From contig QKMZ01000015.1 of the NCBI GenBank assembly GCA_003242885.1, forward strand, positions 205,568 through 269,567: DNA of 64,000 nucleotides. The letters are read 5' to 3'. Both the position numbers and the translations under genes were made by a program. Below the pieces are notes generated by a model, which saw only the letters and a program-made list of their open reading frames with translations, was not told the origin of the DNA and did not search any database. This document shows, piece by piece, positions 1 to 8,911 of the stretch (within the stretch, counting starts at the first letter, position 1; every line of letters begins with the position of its first letter). The stretch comes from Candidatus Melainabacteria bacterium (lineage in GTDB: Bacteria; Cyanobacteriota; Vampirovibrionia; Obscuribacterales; Obscuribacteraceae).

Positions 1-173
1 AATCCCCAAAAAGCTGTGTTGAGCAGCTCTTCTGTGTCCATCTCCCATTTTTTGCCAAGGCGCATTGCCATGGCCGCGGCCGAGAAAAATCCCAATACGA
101 ACATAAGCCCGTACCATCGGACAGTGACAGGCCCAAGTTTGAATATGATGGCGCCGGGAGATTCGAAGTTCAA
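1..173 (-). CDS. lgt: Prolipoprotein diacylglyceryl transferase, N-terminal part only
   Basis: The minus strand reads from a TTG at 173 to the window edge without a stop. The translation contains ESPGAIIFKLGPVTVRWYGL and then a hydrophobic helix (MFVLGFFSAAAMAMRL). This matches the start of Lgt: a 'P-x-x-F-x-(I/L)-GP-x-x-(I/V)-(H/R)WYG' motif followed by the first membrane segments. Lgt moves diacylglycerol from phosphatidylglycerol to the lipobox cysteine of prolipoproteins in the cytoplasmic membrane. Only about 57 residues are inside the window; the catalytic part lies beyond it. The start is uncertain: there is no ATG in frame, several TTG codons lie upstream (for example near 188), and a GAAGG sits about 10 nt before the chosen TTG. 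The family call is firm because of the WYG motif; the exact start is not. Confidence 0.8.
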   Translation of the reverse strand, partial: MNFESPGAIIFKLGPVTVRWYGLMFVLGFFSAAAMAMRLGKKWEMDTEELLNTAFWG

Positions 174-374
174 AAATGCATGCCCTTCAGCAGTCAAAAA
201 GCGCAATCTCAACTCAGCCCTGCGACGTGCTCGAGGTGATGCGCACGCGTCTATCCTACACGTAACTCGCGTGCAGTGCCGTTAGACGGCTGTCATGGCA
301 AAGTTTTCTGACAAGTCTGTTCCTGTTTAGAACCTACCTTAGTAGCGACGGCGCAGGTCGACAGCAAATACAAA

Positions 375-395
375 GGTCGACGCATGGCGTCGACC
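375..395. repeat. REP-like palindrome, TCGAC subfamily
   Basis: A perfect 21-nt palindrome with arms GGTCGACG and CGTCGACC around a CATGG-type centre, in the gap between lgt and the small minus-strand gene. An identical copy is at 8755-8775. Confidence 0.75.
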
Positions 396-456
396 CTTCA
401 ATAAGAAAGCTAGTGTCAACAAGAGAGCCGGTGTCGGTTAAAACAGCCGTTTTGCC

Positions 457-735
457 TCAATACGGAGCTTGATCGTTGGGATATTTGCCGCCGTAGACGT
501 CTTTCGGCGCTTTCCCGTTGCTTCTTTCTTGGTTGGCGGGCAGTTTGCTGTCGTGCTGCTCATCGTGCGGATCATCGCCGTGCGGATCCGGACCATGGGG
601 GTCTAAACCGCCGTATTTCTGGGCGATTATGTACTGACCTTGAATTTTGCACTTTGTTAGTGGGTTGATAGAAACGCTTTTCACATCCAGCGACGGCGTG
701 TGAGAAATAGCGACGGACAATAGGATATCCAGCAT
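457..735 (-). CDS. Small His/Asp-rich hypothetical protein
   Basis: 92 residues; family not recognised. The ATG at 735 is chosen because GGAGG lies 6 nt upstream, whereas a TTG six bases earlier abuts that site. The N-terminus (MLDILLSVAISHTP) is mildly hydrophobic. The middle carries a short repeat of DPHG/DPH units (LDPHGPDPHGDDPHDEQH, roughly residues 50-67) that concentrates His and Asp, a composition often seen in metal-binding segments. The C-terminus is polar and rich in Lys, Pro and Tyr. It is monocistronic and divergent from radA. Good SD spacing and the biased composition argue that it is real. Metal binding is inference only. Confidence 0.6.
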   Translation of the reverse strand: MLDILLSVAISHTPSLDVKSVSINPLTKCKIQGQYIIAQKYGGLDPHGPDPHGDDPHDEQHDSKLPANQERSNGKAPKDVYGGKYPNDQAPY

Positions 736-902
736 AGTCAACCTCCGGCAGATTGGAGAATTCTCGGTCGCCGTTTGACAACCTTGAAAGTATACATGAT
801 AGGGGCAGTCTGGGCGCAGTTTTCCTTAAAACTCGAAGAATGCCGCTACATTGTTTGTCAGCGGCTTTAGAATAAGCCATTGCACCAAATTTTGGAAGAT
901 AT

Positions 903-2468
903 ATGGCAAAGACGAAAACGCGCTGGATCTGCCAGCAGTGTGGGTTTCAGGCAAACGGATTTTTGGGACGCTGCACAGAATGCGGGTCTTGGGGATCTCT
1001 TGTGGAAGAGCTGGTTGGTGAAGCGGCCGGTGCTGCGGCACAGACAGTTTTAAGTCGTTCACACGCTTCATTTGGCAAGACTGGGCGGTCTCAGGAGAGC
1101 GAGCGAGCCCCGGCGATGCGGCTCTCTGAAATCAAGGCCTCTGACAGCCAGCGAATGGCAACAGGTTTGGCTGGCGTGGACGAAGTCCTGGGCGGTGGTT
1201 TGGTGCCCGGAAGTGTCGTCCTCCTCGCGGGTGACCCCGGCATCGGCAAATCGACACTTTTGCTCCAAGTCGCCAGGCATCTCAGCAAAGGCAGCACACT
1301 ACTTTACGTTGCCGGTGAAGAGTCCGCTCATCAGGTGCGTCTCAGGGCAGAACGCCTTGGTGTGTCTTCGAACAATATTTTGGTGGACGCCGGTCAAAAT
1401 GTCGTTTCCATCGCGCAAACGATGATGTCGAGCGATACGCGCGTGACAATTGTCGACAGTATTCAATCCGTCTTTCATCCCGAGGTCGAAAGCGCGCCCG
1501 GCTCGGTGAGCCAGGTCCGGGAGTCCGCTCAGGCTCTCATCGCTGCCGCGAAAGAGCATGGCATCGCCACCATTCTTGTCGGTCACGTGACGAAAGAGGG
1601 CGCCATCGCCGGACCTCGTGTCTTAGAGCACATGGTTGATGTCGTTATTCAGTTTGAAGGCGACCGTGCGCGCGAGCTGAGAATTTTGCGCGGCGTGAAA
1701 AACCGTTTTGGTGCCACGCACGAGATTGCAGTTTTTTCAATGACGGACAAAGGTTTGCAGGAAGTCGACAATCCCAGTGCGCTCTTTCTAGGGGACCGAC
1801 TGAATCACCTGGGCAAGAAGCAATCACCTCCCGGAACTGCCGTCATAGCGGGTGGGGAAGGTCGGCGCTCACTTCTGCTTGAGGTTCAGGCTCTGGTTTC
1901 GAACACGGCTTTTTCCAACGCGCGCCGCGTCGCCAATGGTTTTGACTACAATCGCCTGTTGCAGCTCATTGCTGTTCTCGAGAAGAAGGCCGGGCTATTC
2001 CTGTCGCACTGCGATGTTTACGTGAATGTGGTTGGCGGCATGGAATTTTCCGATCCGTCCGGCGACCTCGGCATTGCCGTAGCCATCGCGACTTCCTTGC
2101 TCGATCGCTCCATTGATCCCGGATTGCTTTTCCTTGGAGAAATTGGTCTTACCGGTGAAGTCCGCCCAGTGAAAGCGGTCTTACAGCGCCTGAAAGAAGC
2201 TCAAAAGCTCGGCTTTCAGCGCGCCATTGTTCCGAAAGCCAATCTGCCTTTGGACGGAAACCTTGATCCTATGGAGGTCGTTGGCGTTGAAACCTTGGCG
2301 GATGCGCTCGCTCAAGCAATTCCGGGATTTGAAACCGCCAAGAAGCGCACTCCGAGCGCTGCCGGTGAGAAAAAACAATACGGTGGTTCGGATGAAGCGA
2401 TGAACGCTGTGAAAAGACGTTATGCTCAAGGAGAGAGGCGCGATCTAGAGGGCGCATTCCAGGATTGA
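903..2468 (+). CDS. radA: DNA repair protein RadA
   Basis: 521 residues. RadA (Sms) is a RecA-like DnaB-type helicase that drives branch migration of recombination intermediates. It shows an N-terminal C4 zinc finger (CQQC at 10-13, CTEC at 24-27), Walker A GDPGIGKST at 110-118, Walker B VTIVDSIQ near 181-188, and the RadA-specific KNRFG motif at 266-270. A C-terminal Lon-protease-like domain (about 300-460) follows. RadA is usually about 450-460 residues; the last 50-60 residues here are an extra charged tail. It is the first gene of a tight plus-strand operon: its stop is 3 nt before the uvrC start. Confidence 0.97.
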   Translation: MAKTKTRWICQQCGFQANGFLGRCTECGSWGSLVEELVGEAAGAAAQTVLSRSHASFGKTGRSQESERAPAMRLSEIKASDSQRMATGLAGVDEVLGGGLVPGSVVLLAGDPGIGKSTLLLQVARHLSKGSTLLYVAGEESAHQVRLRAERLGVSSNNILVDAGQNVVSIAQTMMSSDTRVTIVDSIQSVFHPEVESAPGSVSQVRESAQALIAAAKEHGIATILVGHVTKEGAIAGPRVLEHMVDVVIQFEGDRARELRILRGVKNRFGATHEIAVFSMTDKGLQEVDNPSALFLGDRLNHLGKKQSPPGTAVIAGGEGRRSLLLEVQALVSNTAFSNARRVANGFDYNRLLQLIAVLEKKAGLFLSHCDVYVNVVGGMEFSDPSGDLGIAVAIATSLLDRSIDPGLLFLGEIGLTGEVRPVKAVLQRLKEAQKLGFQRAIVPKANLPLDGNLDPMEVVGVETLADALAQAIPGFETAKKRTPSAAGEKKQYGGSDEAMNAVKRRYAQGERRDLEGAFQD

Positions 2469-2471
2469 GAT

Positions 2472-4583
2472 ATGCGTGAGTCGAAGTCTAAGTATCAGAA
2501 CGAAAAGGTTCAAAACGCACTATCCACCTTGCCGGACTCTCCCGGAGTTTATCTTTTCAAGGATGAAGAAGGGACGATCATTTACATTGGTAAGGCGCTT
2601 AGTCTGAAGAGCCGCGTGCGTTCTTATTGGCTGGAGAATTCCGTGCGCGAGCGGCCGAAGCTGGCTGTCTTGATGCCGAAAGTCGCTGACGTAAATATCA
2701 TCGTCACTAATTCAGAGAAGGAAGCGCTGCTCCTTGAAGCGAATCTCGTCCGGCAGCATATGCCGCGCTACAACGTTACCTTGAAAGACGATAAGCGCTA
2801 CCCGTGGTTGGCGATTACTTATGACGTTGCGTTTCCCCGTCTTGTGATGGTCCGTGATCCGCAGAAGTATAAAAAGGAAAATCCAAAGTCTCGCGTTTTT
2901 GGTCCGTATGTTGAAACCGGCATGATGTGGGATACGGTGCGGGTTTTGCGTAAGGTGTTTCCGATGCGGCAGCGCAAGAGCCCGCTGTTTAAAGATCGTC
3001 CGTGCATGAATTATTACATCGGGTTGTGTTTAGGTCCTTGTCAAAAACTTGTGACAGAACCTGATTATTTGCAAATGGTTGGTCAAGTCGAAATGTTCCT
3101 CGCGGGGCGCCAGACAGAGGTTTTGACCTTGCTCAAACAAGAAATGGAAGCTGCCTCAGAGCAAATGGAATACGAGAAGGCTGCTAAAGTTCGCGATCGT
3201 TTGCGCGCGCTCGAAACTGTTATTGAAAAACAGACGGTAATGTTCAAAGACAAGAAGGTCAATCAGGACATTGTCGCGGAAGCACATGCCAACAAGCTTA
3301 TCGCTATATGCATGATGCGTGTGAGAGAAGGAAAACTTATTTCGTCGGAAACAGTTTGCTTGCCTCTCATGGATCGCACTTCATGGGATGAGGCATATCA
3401 ATCGTTTATAGATCTTTACTACACCTCAGTTGAGGACATCGGAGTGCCGCATGAGGTGATGCTTCAACATCGACTCGACGATGAATCTGCGCTTGCGGAA
3501 GTTCTTCAGGCGAAGGCAAAGCACGTGGTGAAAGTTGGTATTCCGCAGCGCGGCGGCAAAGTAAAAATGATCGACATGGCTAAGAAAAACGCTGAATTGG
3601 CGCTGGAAAAGGAGATCACTGAGAAGCAAGAAGCGGATGCAAAGGTTGTGCGTCTTCTCTCGCATATGCAGGAAGAACTTGGCACTTCCAAGCCTCCGAG
3701 GCGCATCGAATGTTTCGACATTTCAAACATTCAAGGTACCGACAACGTAGCCAGCATGGTGGTTTTCGAGGATGGGCAGCCAAAAAAATCTGATTACAGG
3801 CGTTTCAAAATCCGAGCAGTTGAAGGTGTTGCCAATGACTTCGCGTCGATGAAGGAAGTTGTCGGTCGTCGCTATTCGCGTTTGCAAAAGGAAGATAAGC
3901 CTTTCCCTGACCTCATTATCATCGACGGAGGTAAGGGGCAACTCAATGCGGCGGTCGAAGCGCTGGAAGAGCTGAACATAAAAGATATCGATATTATTGG
4001 ACTTGCTAAGAAGCAAGAGGAAGTTTACAAGCCTGGAAACCCGCGACCTTTGCTTATTTCAAGGCGCAGCGAGGCGCTGCATGTGCTGCAAAGAACGCGG
4101 GACGAAGCACACAGATTTGCGATTACCTTTCACCGGAAGCTCAGAGCCAAGCGCTCTCTCATGTCTGGGCTGGACCTTTTGCCTGGCGTTGGCGAGTCGC
4201 GACGCAAGCTTTTGATTAAGCATTTGGGAACGTTTGAGAAAATCAAGCAAGCTTCGTTGGAAGAGCTTATGGCTGTCCCCGGTTTGCCAAAAAACGTTGC
4301 TGCGTCCATATTTGCAGCCTTATCGGCAGGCAAGGAAGATAAGAAAAACGCTAGTGACAAAGCCTCCGAGAATGGCGTCGGAGATGAGACAATAGGCGAT
4401 AACGAAGACGACTCTGGCGAAAAACTCTACGACGATGCCGATGATGAGAGCGACGAGCTTGAGGGTGTTGAAGGTGAAGACGATGCCGAAGGTGAAGTTG
4501 AAGTTGAAGTTGTAGTTGAAGGATATGGCGATAGCACGACTTTAAGAGTTGCTGAGTCCAGTCCGAAGAAGTCAGAAGATTGA
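2472..4583 (+). CDS. uvrC: Excinuclease ABC subunit C
   Basis: 703 residues. UvrC makes the two incisions of nucleotide excision repair on the UvrB-DNA complex. Order: GIY-YIG nuclease (GVY at 25-27, YIG at 38-40), a Cys-rich segment (CMNYYIGLCLGPC), the UVR/UvrB-interaction helix (QEMEAASEQMEYEKAAKVRD, near 220-240), the RNase H-like nuclease (CFDISNIQG, DLIIIDGGKGQL) and the C-terminal helix-hairpin-helix pair (LLPGVGESRRKLLIKHLG, VPGLP). The family norm is about 600-620 residues. The final 80 or so residues are an extra, very acidic low-complexity tail of Glu, Asp and Val encoded by GAAGTT-type repeats. It starts 3 nt after radA. Confidence 0.97.
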   Translation: MRESKSKYQNEKVQNALSTLPDSPGVYLFKDEEGTIIYIGKALSLKSRVRSYWLENSVRERPKLAVLMPKVADVNIIVTNSEKEALLLEANLVRQHMPRYNVTLKDDKRYPWLAITYDVAFPRLVMVRDPQKYKKENPKSRVFGPYVETGMMWDTVRVLRKVFPMRQRKSPLFKDRPCMNYYIGLCLGPCQKLVTEPDYLQMVGQVEMFLAGRQTEVLTLLKQEMEAASEQMEYEKAAKVRDRLRALETVIEKQTVMFKDKKVNQDIVAEAHANKLIAICMMRVREGKLISSETVCLPLMDRTSWDEAYQSFIDLYYTSVEDIGVPHEVMLQHRLDDESALAEVLQAKAKHVVKVGIPQRGGKVKMIDMAKKNAELALEKEITEKQEADAKVVRLLSHMQEELGTSKPPRRIECFDISNIQGTDNVASMVVFEDGQPKKSDYRRFKIRAVEGVANDFASMKEVVGRRYSRLQKEDKPFPDLIIIDGGKGQLNAAVEALEELNIKDIDIIGLAKKQEEVYKPGNPRPLLISRRSEALHVLQRTRDEAHRFAITFHRKLRAKRSLMSGLDLLPGVGESRRKLLIKHLGTFEKIKQASLEELMAVPGLPKNVAASIFAALSAGKEDKKNASDKASENGVGDETIGDNEDDSGEKLYDDADDESDELEGVEGEDDAEGEVEVEVVVEGYGDSTTLRVAESSPKKSED

Positions 4584-4621
4584 GATTGATGTTGAGATTG
4601 CGAGCGTGAGGTCGAAGGCAG

Positions 4622-4735
4622 ATGTTTAGCTTTTTCATAAAGCGCAAGAAGCAGGTAATGAGTTTCATCATCATCATTATGGTGTTTACCTTTCTGGCAT
4701 CACTCGTGCCGCAAGTAATGTTTCTCTTGAAGTGA
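4622..4735 (+). CDS. Small single-pass membrane peptide, coupled to the YfhO gene
   Basis: A 37-codon ORF starting with ATG at 4622. It encodes a short basic N-terminus (MFSFFIKRKKQ) followed by one hydrophobic helix (VMSFIIIIMVFTFLASLVPQ). A GAAGG-like site precedes the ATG. The TGA stop overlaps the GTG start of the next gene (GTGA), the usual sign of translational coupling. Size and layout suggest a small membrane protein or a leader that helps translation of the YfhO gene. No family is recognised. Confidence 0.5.
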   Translation: MFSFFIKRKKQVMSFIIIIMVFTFLASLVPQVMFLLK

Positions 4736-7431
4736 GCAGCAAGGCAGACTGGTCCGTATGGAAGGAACTAGCCGTAGTTTCTGCCATCTACTGCGCATTG
4801 CTTGCCTATCTCGTTTCGCCCTTCTGGCTGAATAACCAGAGCCTCTACATTGCCGACGTAACTTACAATTTCGTTCCGGCTGGCAGATATATTGAACAGA
4901 TTTTTCGGGAAAGCGGCGGTTTCACTGTGATGAAGCCAATGTGGAACCCGTTTTTGTTATGTGGAGCTCCGGAGGTTTCCGTCGCGTGGCCGCTGGCGTA
5001 TCTGCCCGGGTATGCAGCATGCTTGTTCAATTCCGCTCAGGGACAGGCATTTTTGATTTTCTTCCATTTGTTTGTCGCTGGGCTGGGTGGTTATGTTTGG
5101 TTTTGGAAACAAGATGATCGCTCCTCTCTCGACTCGAATCTGGCACAGCGAAGCACTCCGCTAGTCAACGCAATAACAAGTCCCGCAGCGCTTTTTGGCT
5201 TCATGTTCATGCTTTGCGGTTACATGGTCGGCTCCAGCATCAATTTGTCTTTGATGTTTTCCGTTTGCTGGACACCACTGGCGTTGTATTTGATCGATCG
5301 ATTGGCTATTTCTCGAACTTCCTTTCTCCCTCTGACAGGCTTGCTCGCGCTGGTTTTAGCGCAGCAATTCGGGGCGGGAAGACCGGAGATGTTTCTTGGT
5401 GAGTGTGTTCTGTATGCTTGCTATGCGCTGCTAAAGATCGCCGAACATGCTCCGGATGAAAGGCAAAGAAGTGTCGCCGGTCGTTTCATTGGCGGTCTTA
5501 TTGTGGCGCTGGTGCTGTCACTTTTGTTCAACTCTGCAAACATCTTGCCAATGATAGAGGCAGTGAAAAACTCGCCACGTCTGCCGAAATTTGATCCATC
5601 GGATGGACTAAATTGGAGTGCTGGATGGTTCGAGTTTCTCGGAATCATCCTCATGCAGCCGCTTGGTCAGCTAAATATGGCGCATTATTCGCTGTATCCA
5701 ACATATCCTAATTCAATGGCATATGTGACTAGTCTTTTCCTGGGGGCACCAGTTTTGGTGCTTGCATTTTTTGGAACTGGTGATTCTTCGTGGAAACAAA
5801 AGGGCTTCTGGCTCTGGATGATCTTTATTTTCACTCTGGTGTCGCTCGGTGAGTTCATCCCAATTTGGAGACCAATTTACGAGGCAATCCCATCGGTCAA
5901 CCTTTTGCGCTTTCCTGTCAAGATGACCGTTTTCGTAGAACTTGCGATCATCGCTCTAGCCGCTCGCGGCTGGTCTTCTGTGATAAGAGGCAGTGTCACG
6001 CGCAGCGATTTTAATGGCGGGGCCGTCTTCTGGGGCGTGCTGCTTGTTATCGGTTTTACCGTTCTTGCCAGTATGCTTCTCGGTAATATGCAGCCTTTAA
6101 GCGTAGTAATGGCGATGAGCTCGGGTTGCGATGACTTGAATATGGCGAAAGAGGCTGCGCTGAAACTATCTGCTCATGCGACTATCGCTGGATTGACCGG
6201 ATTTGCGACCTGTATTGCTCTGGCAAATTTGAAAGGACGTTACGAGGGTCTGATCCGTTTTTGTCTGGTTTCTCTTATCGTGTCTTCTCTGGTGATAAAC
6301 GGCACAAAACAGCTCTGGCACACCGTTGATGCGTCTTTCTTTGATGACAAAGCGAATGTCCTTTCTTTGGTTAAGACTGTACCGTCGCCGTCGTCATCAT
6401 CTTCTTCTTCGCCTTCGCCTTCGCCTTCGAACAATTTCAAGGTCTTATCCCTTTTCCGGCACCCCATTGCTGTGCCTGGGAAGGTGCTAGAAGCACCGGA
6501 GGCTACGATGGAGCGGGACTTCATGGCTTATGCGAGATATATTCTGGCTCCAAATACAAACATAGACCGGCGAATACCAATGCTTAGTGGCATGTCTGTT
6601 CTTCCCGATTGGGCAACTGTCTTTATGGAGACGGGTATCTTGCCGCGCTCAATGATTCGGGCAGAACTCACGCATGAAGCTGGGAAGTCAGATGTGCCAC
6701 TGTACAAGTGGTGCCAGGCAACGGCGACCAAATACATTCTCTGCCCTATCAATATGCAATCCGAGGAAGACTTGAATGTGCGTGAGGCAAAAGGGCTCGA
6801 CCCTCACTATTTCAAGGTTGCCGCTGAGGATAAGCATCTGAATGTGCGCATCTATGAGGTTTCGCCGATTAGAAATCGTGTTCAGCTTTTTTCACGCGCG
6901 ACTAAGGCTGAGTCTCGCATTGACGCTCTCAGGACAATTAACCGCTCCGATACAGAACGCTACGATCCGCTTTCAGAGTGCATCTTGTGCGAGCCGGACG
7001 CGGCGAGCCTCCTCAGTTTTGAGGCGAAGAGACCGGCGCTTGATGAAGATCTTCTCAATGAAGTGCTGAACGGACAAATCGTCAATCGCCCTGGAAGCGC
7101 GGACATCAAAGCGGATTCGCATGAGAATGTTGTTGTGGAAGTCGATGCTGCTGTGCCTTCGGTTCTGGTTTTCGCTGACAGTTATTACAGCGGATGGACT
7201 GTAACCGACAACGGTGAGCCTGCCCATCTGTTAATTGCAGACGGGCTCATGAAGTCCGTGTTGCTTAAGCCTGGCAAGCACCAGGTCGTTTTTCAATTCA
7301 CCCCGAAAGCCTATCTGTACGGGCTCTACATAGGCGCCTGCACTTTGGCTGTCATCTTTGTTTTGATATTTCCAGCCTTAGTAATTGGCAACCTCAAACG
7401 CCGTCGCCAACGTGCGATAATTCAGAGCTGA
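4732..7431 (+). CDS. YfhO-family multi-pass membrane protein
   Basis: 899 residues, GTG start overlapping the stop of the preceding small ORF. About a dozen hydrophobic helices fill residues 10-530. The first extracytoplasmic loop has the acidic motif IADVTYNFVPA and then WNPFLLCGAPE, typical of the YfhO/GT-C-like family, which is linked to transfer of sugars from lipid carriers to cell-wall polymers. A Ser/Pro low-complexity stretch (near 552-565) joins the membrane part to a soluble C-terminal domain. This ends with a beta-rich segment (YYSGWTVTDNGEP) and a final helix (YGLYIGACTLAVIFVLIFPALVI). Its stop overlaps the rarA start (TGATG), so both are cotranscribed with radA-uvrC. The substrate cannot be told from sequence. 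Confidence 0.82.
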   Translation: MSSKADWSVWKELAVVSAIYCALLAYLVSPFWLNNQSLYIADVTYNFVPAGRYIEQIFRESGGFTVMKPMWNPFLLCGAPEVSVAWPLAYLPGYAACLFNSAQGQAFLIFFHLFVAGLGGYVWFWKQDDRSSLDSNLAQRSTPLVNAITSPAALFGFMFMLCGYMVGSSINLSLMFSVCWTPLALYLIDRLAISRTSFLPLTGLLALVLAQQFGAGRPEMFLGECVLYACYALLKIAEHAPDERQRSVAGRFIGGLIVALVLSLLFNSANILPMIEAVKNSPRLPKFDPSDGLNWSAGWFEFLGIILMQPLGQLNMAHYSLYPTYPNSMAYVTSLFLGAPVLVLAFFGTGDSSWKQKGFWLWMIFIFTLVSLGEFIPIWRPIYEAIPSVNLLRFPVKMTVFVELAIIALAARGWSSVIRGSVTRSDFNGGAVFWGVLLVIGFTVLASMLLGNMQPLSVVMAMSSGCDDLNMAKEAALKLSAHATIAGLTGFATCIALANLKGRYEGLIRFCLVSLIVSSLVINGTKQLWHTVDASFFDDKANVLSLVKTVPSPSSSSSSSPSPSPSNNFKVLSLFRHPIAVPGKVLEAPEATMERDFMAYARYILAPNTNIDRRIPMLSGMSVLPDWATVFMETGILPRSMIRAELTHEAGKSDVPLYKWCQATATKYILCPINMQSEEDLNVREAKGLDPHYFKVAAEDKHLNVRIYEVSPIRNRVQLFSRATKAESRIDALRTINRSDTERYDPLSECILCEPDAASLLSFEAKRPALDEDLLNEVLNGQIVNRPGSADIKADSHENVVVEVDAAVPSVLVFADSYYSGWTVTDNGEPAHLLIADGLMKSVLLKPGKHQVVFQFTPKAYLYGLYIGACTLAVIFVLIFPALVIGNLKRRRQRAIIQS

Positions 7432-8714
7432 TGCAAAAGTTGATGACACAGCCGCTTGCAGACAGAATGCGCCCGCGCTCATTAGATGAGGTCGTGGGGC
7501 AGGTAAAGCTGCTCTCAGAGGAAGGGATTCTTCGCCAGATGGTGGAATCCGGACGTCTGTCGTCCTTCATTCTCTGGGGACCTCCAGGGGTTGGAAAGAC
7601 GACCCTTGCACGCATGGTTGCTTCAACTACCGACAGCAAATTCGTTGCCTTTTCCGCGGTTGTGTCCGGCATCAAGGAAATCAAAGCGTTGATGGCGGAA
7701 GCCGAAGCGTTCATGAACATAGAAGCTCGTCAGACCGTGCTGTTCGTCGATGAGATTCATCGCTTCAACAAAGCTCAACAGGACGCATTTTTGCCTTACG
7801 TTGAAAGCGGTGTGATTGTTCTTGTCGGCGCGACAACGGAGAATCCATCTTTCGAGATCAATTCTGCGCTTCTTTCCAGGCTGAAGGTTCTTGTGCTCGA
7901 AGAGTTGAGCAACGATCAGTTAGTCACGATCATGAAGCGTGCACTTAGTGATGAAGGGCGTGGCTTGGGCAAGGAAGGCGTAAGTATTTCGGATGAAAAA
8001 CTTTCGTTAATCGGCACATACGCGTCGGGTGATGCGCGCACGACTCTAAACACATTAGAGCTGGCAGTCATGATGGCGAAACGCAGAAAAGCTGATGAAG
8101 TCAGCGATTCTGACTTGAAGAGCGCAATTCAGCAAAGCATGCTGCGATACGATAAGAACGGTGAGAATCACTTCAATTTGATCTCCGCATTGCATAAGTC
8201 GATGCGAAATTCTGACGTGGATGCAAGTTTGTATTGGCTTGCACGAATGCTGGAGGCGGGCGAAGACCCAATGTATGTGGCGCGGCGCGTGGTTCGCTTT
8301 GCTTCGGAAGACGTGGGATTGGCCGCTCCTCAAGGCATGACGCAGGCGGTCGCCGCGATGCAGGCGGTGCAGCTAATTGGAATGCCAGAGGCAAGCACGG
8401 CACTCGCGCAAGCGGTTGTTTATCTTGCTTTAGCGCCAAAATCTAACGCGGTATATCGCGCGTATGGCGATGCAAAATCTGACGTGATGAATCATGAGCA
8501 GTATCCGGTGCCACTGCATTTGCGTAATGCGCCTACGAAGTTAATGAAGGATATCGGCTACTCGAAAGGCTATCAGTACGCGCACGATTTCGAAGGTGGA
8601 AAGGCAGCAGAGATGAACTGCTTGCCGGATCAATTGAAGGGACGGAAGTACTACAGTCCTACAGTACGCGGCTTCGAAGGCAAGCTCAAGAAAGCGCTGG
8701 ACGCGAAGTCTTGA
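7431..8714 (+). CDS. rarA: Replication-associated recombination protein RarA (MgsA)
   Basis: 427 residues. RarA is an AAA+ ATPase of the clamp-loader clade that acts at stalled forks and on SSB-coated DNA ends. It shows the N-terminal PLADRMRP signature, Walker A GPPGVGKTT (50-58), Walker B VLFVDEIHRF (103-112), sensor 1 (GATTENPSFEIN), the arginine-finger region (SALLSRL), and the C-terminal tetramerisation domain (AARRVVRFASEDVGLA-type and YPVPLHLRNAPT motifs). Length is normal. It is the last gene of the radA operon, overlapping the YfhO gene by one base; two palindromic repeats follow it. Confidence 0.96.
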   Translation: MQKLMTQPLADRMRPRSLDEVVGQVKLLSEEGILRQMVESGRLSSFILWGPPGVGKTTLARMVASTTDSKFVAFSAVVSGIKEIKALMAEAEAFMNIEARQTVLFVDEIHRFNKAQQDAFLPYVESGVIVLVGATTENPSFEINSALLSRLKVLVLEELSNDQLVTIMKRALSDEGRGLGKEGVSISDEKLSLIGTYASGDARTTLNTLELAVMMAKRRKADEVSDSDLKSAIQQSMLRYDKNGENHFNLISALHKSMRNSDVDASLYWLARMLEAGEDPMYVARRVVRFASEDVGLAAPQGMTQAVAAMQAVQLIGMPEASTALAQAVVYLALAPKSNAVYRAYGDAKSDVMNHEQYPVPLHLRNAPTKLMKDIGYSKGYQYAHDFEGGKAAEMNCLPDQLKGRKYYSPTVRGFEGKLKKALDAKS

Positions 8715-8720
8715 TCTAAG

Positions 8721-8741
8721 GGTCGACGCCATGCGTCGACG
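8721..8741. repeat. REP-like palindrome, TCGAC subfamily
   Basis: Arms GGTCGACG and CGTCGACGG around a CCATG centre, six nt downstream of the rarA stop. It could also act as an RNA hairpin at the operon's 3' end. Confidence 0.7.
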
Positions 8742-8754
8742 GCATATTTATAAC

Positions 8755-8775
8755 GGTCGACGCATGGCGTCGACC
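8755..8775. repeat. REP-like palindrome, TCGAC subfamily
   Basis: A second copy 14 nt after the previous one, identical to the copy at 375-395. The closely spaced pair recalls BIME-type arrangements. Confidence 0.75.
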
Positions 8776-8821
8776 CTACAGTAAAGGAGCGCGTGCAACG
8801 CGACGACGATTCCTGAAATGG

Positions 8822-8847
8822 AAAAGGCGGCTACTTTCGCAACCGCC
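8822..8847 (-). terminator. Rho-independent terminator of the coiled-coil gene
   Basis: Read on the minus strand: GGCGG plus two more pairs, a GAAA loop, CCGCC, then TTTT. It lies about 65 nt past the stop of the gene ending at 8912. Confidence 0.55.
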
Positions 8848-8911
8848 CATCCGAGCCAAGCCAACTTATGTTACCGGGGATACCTTTTGCTGCAGTTTCC
8901 GGGATTCCGGG

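Noticed and set aside
16..285. An 89-residue plus-strand ORF at the left edge
   Set aside because: The minus strand of the same region encodes the Lgt N-terminus with the WYG motif; the plus ORF is its shadow.
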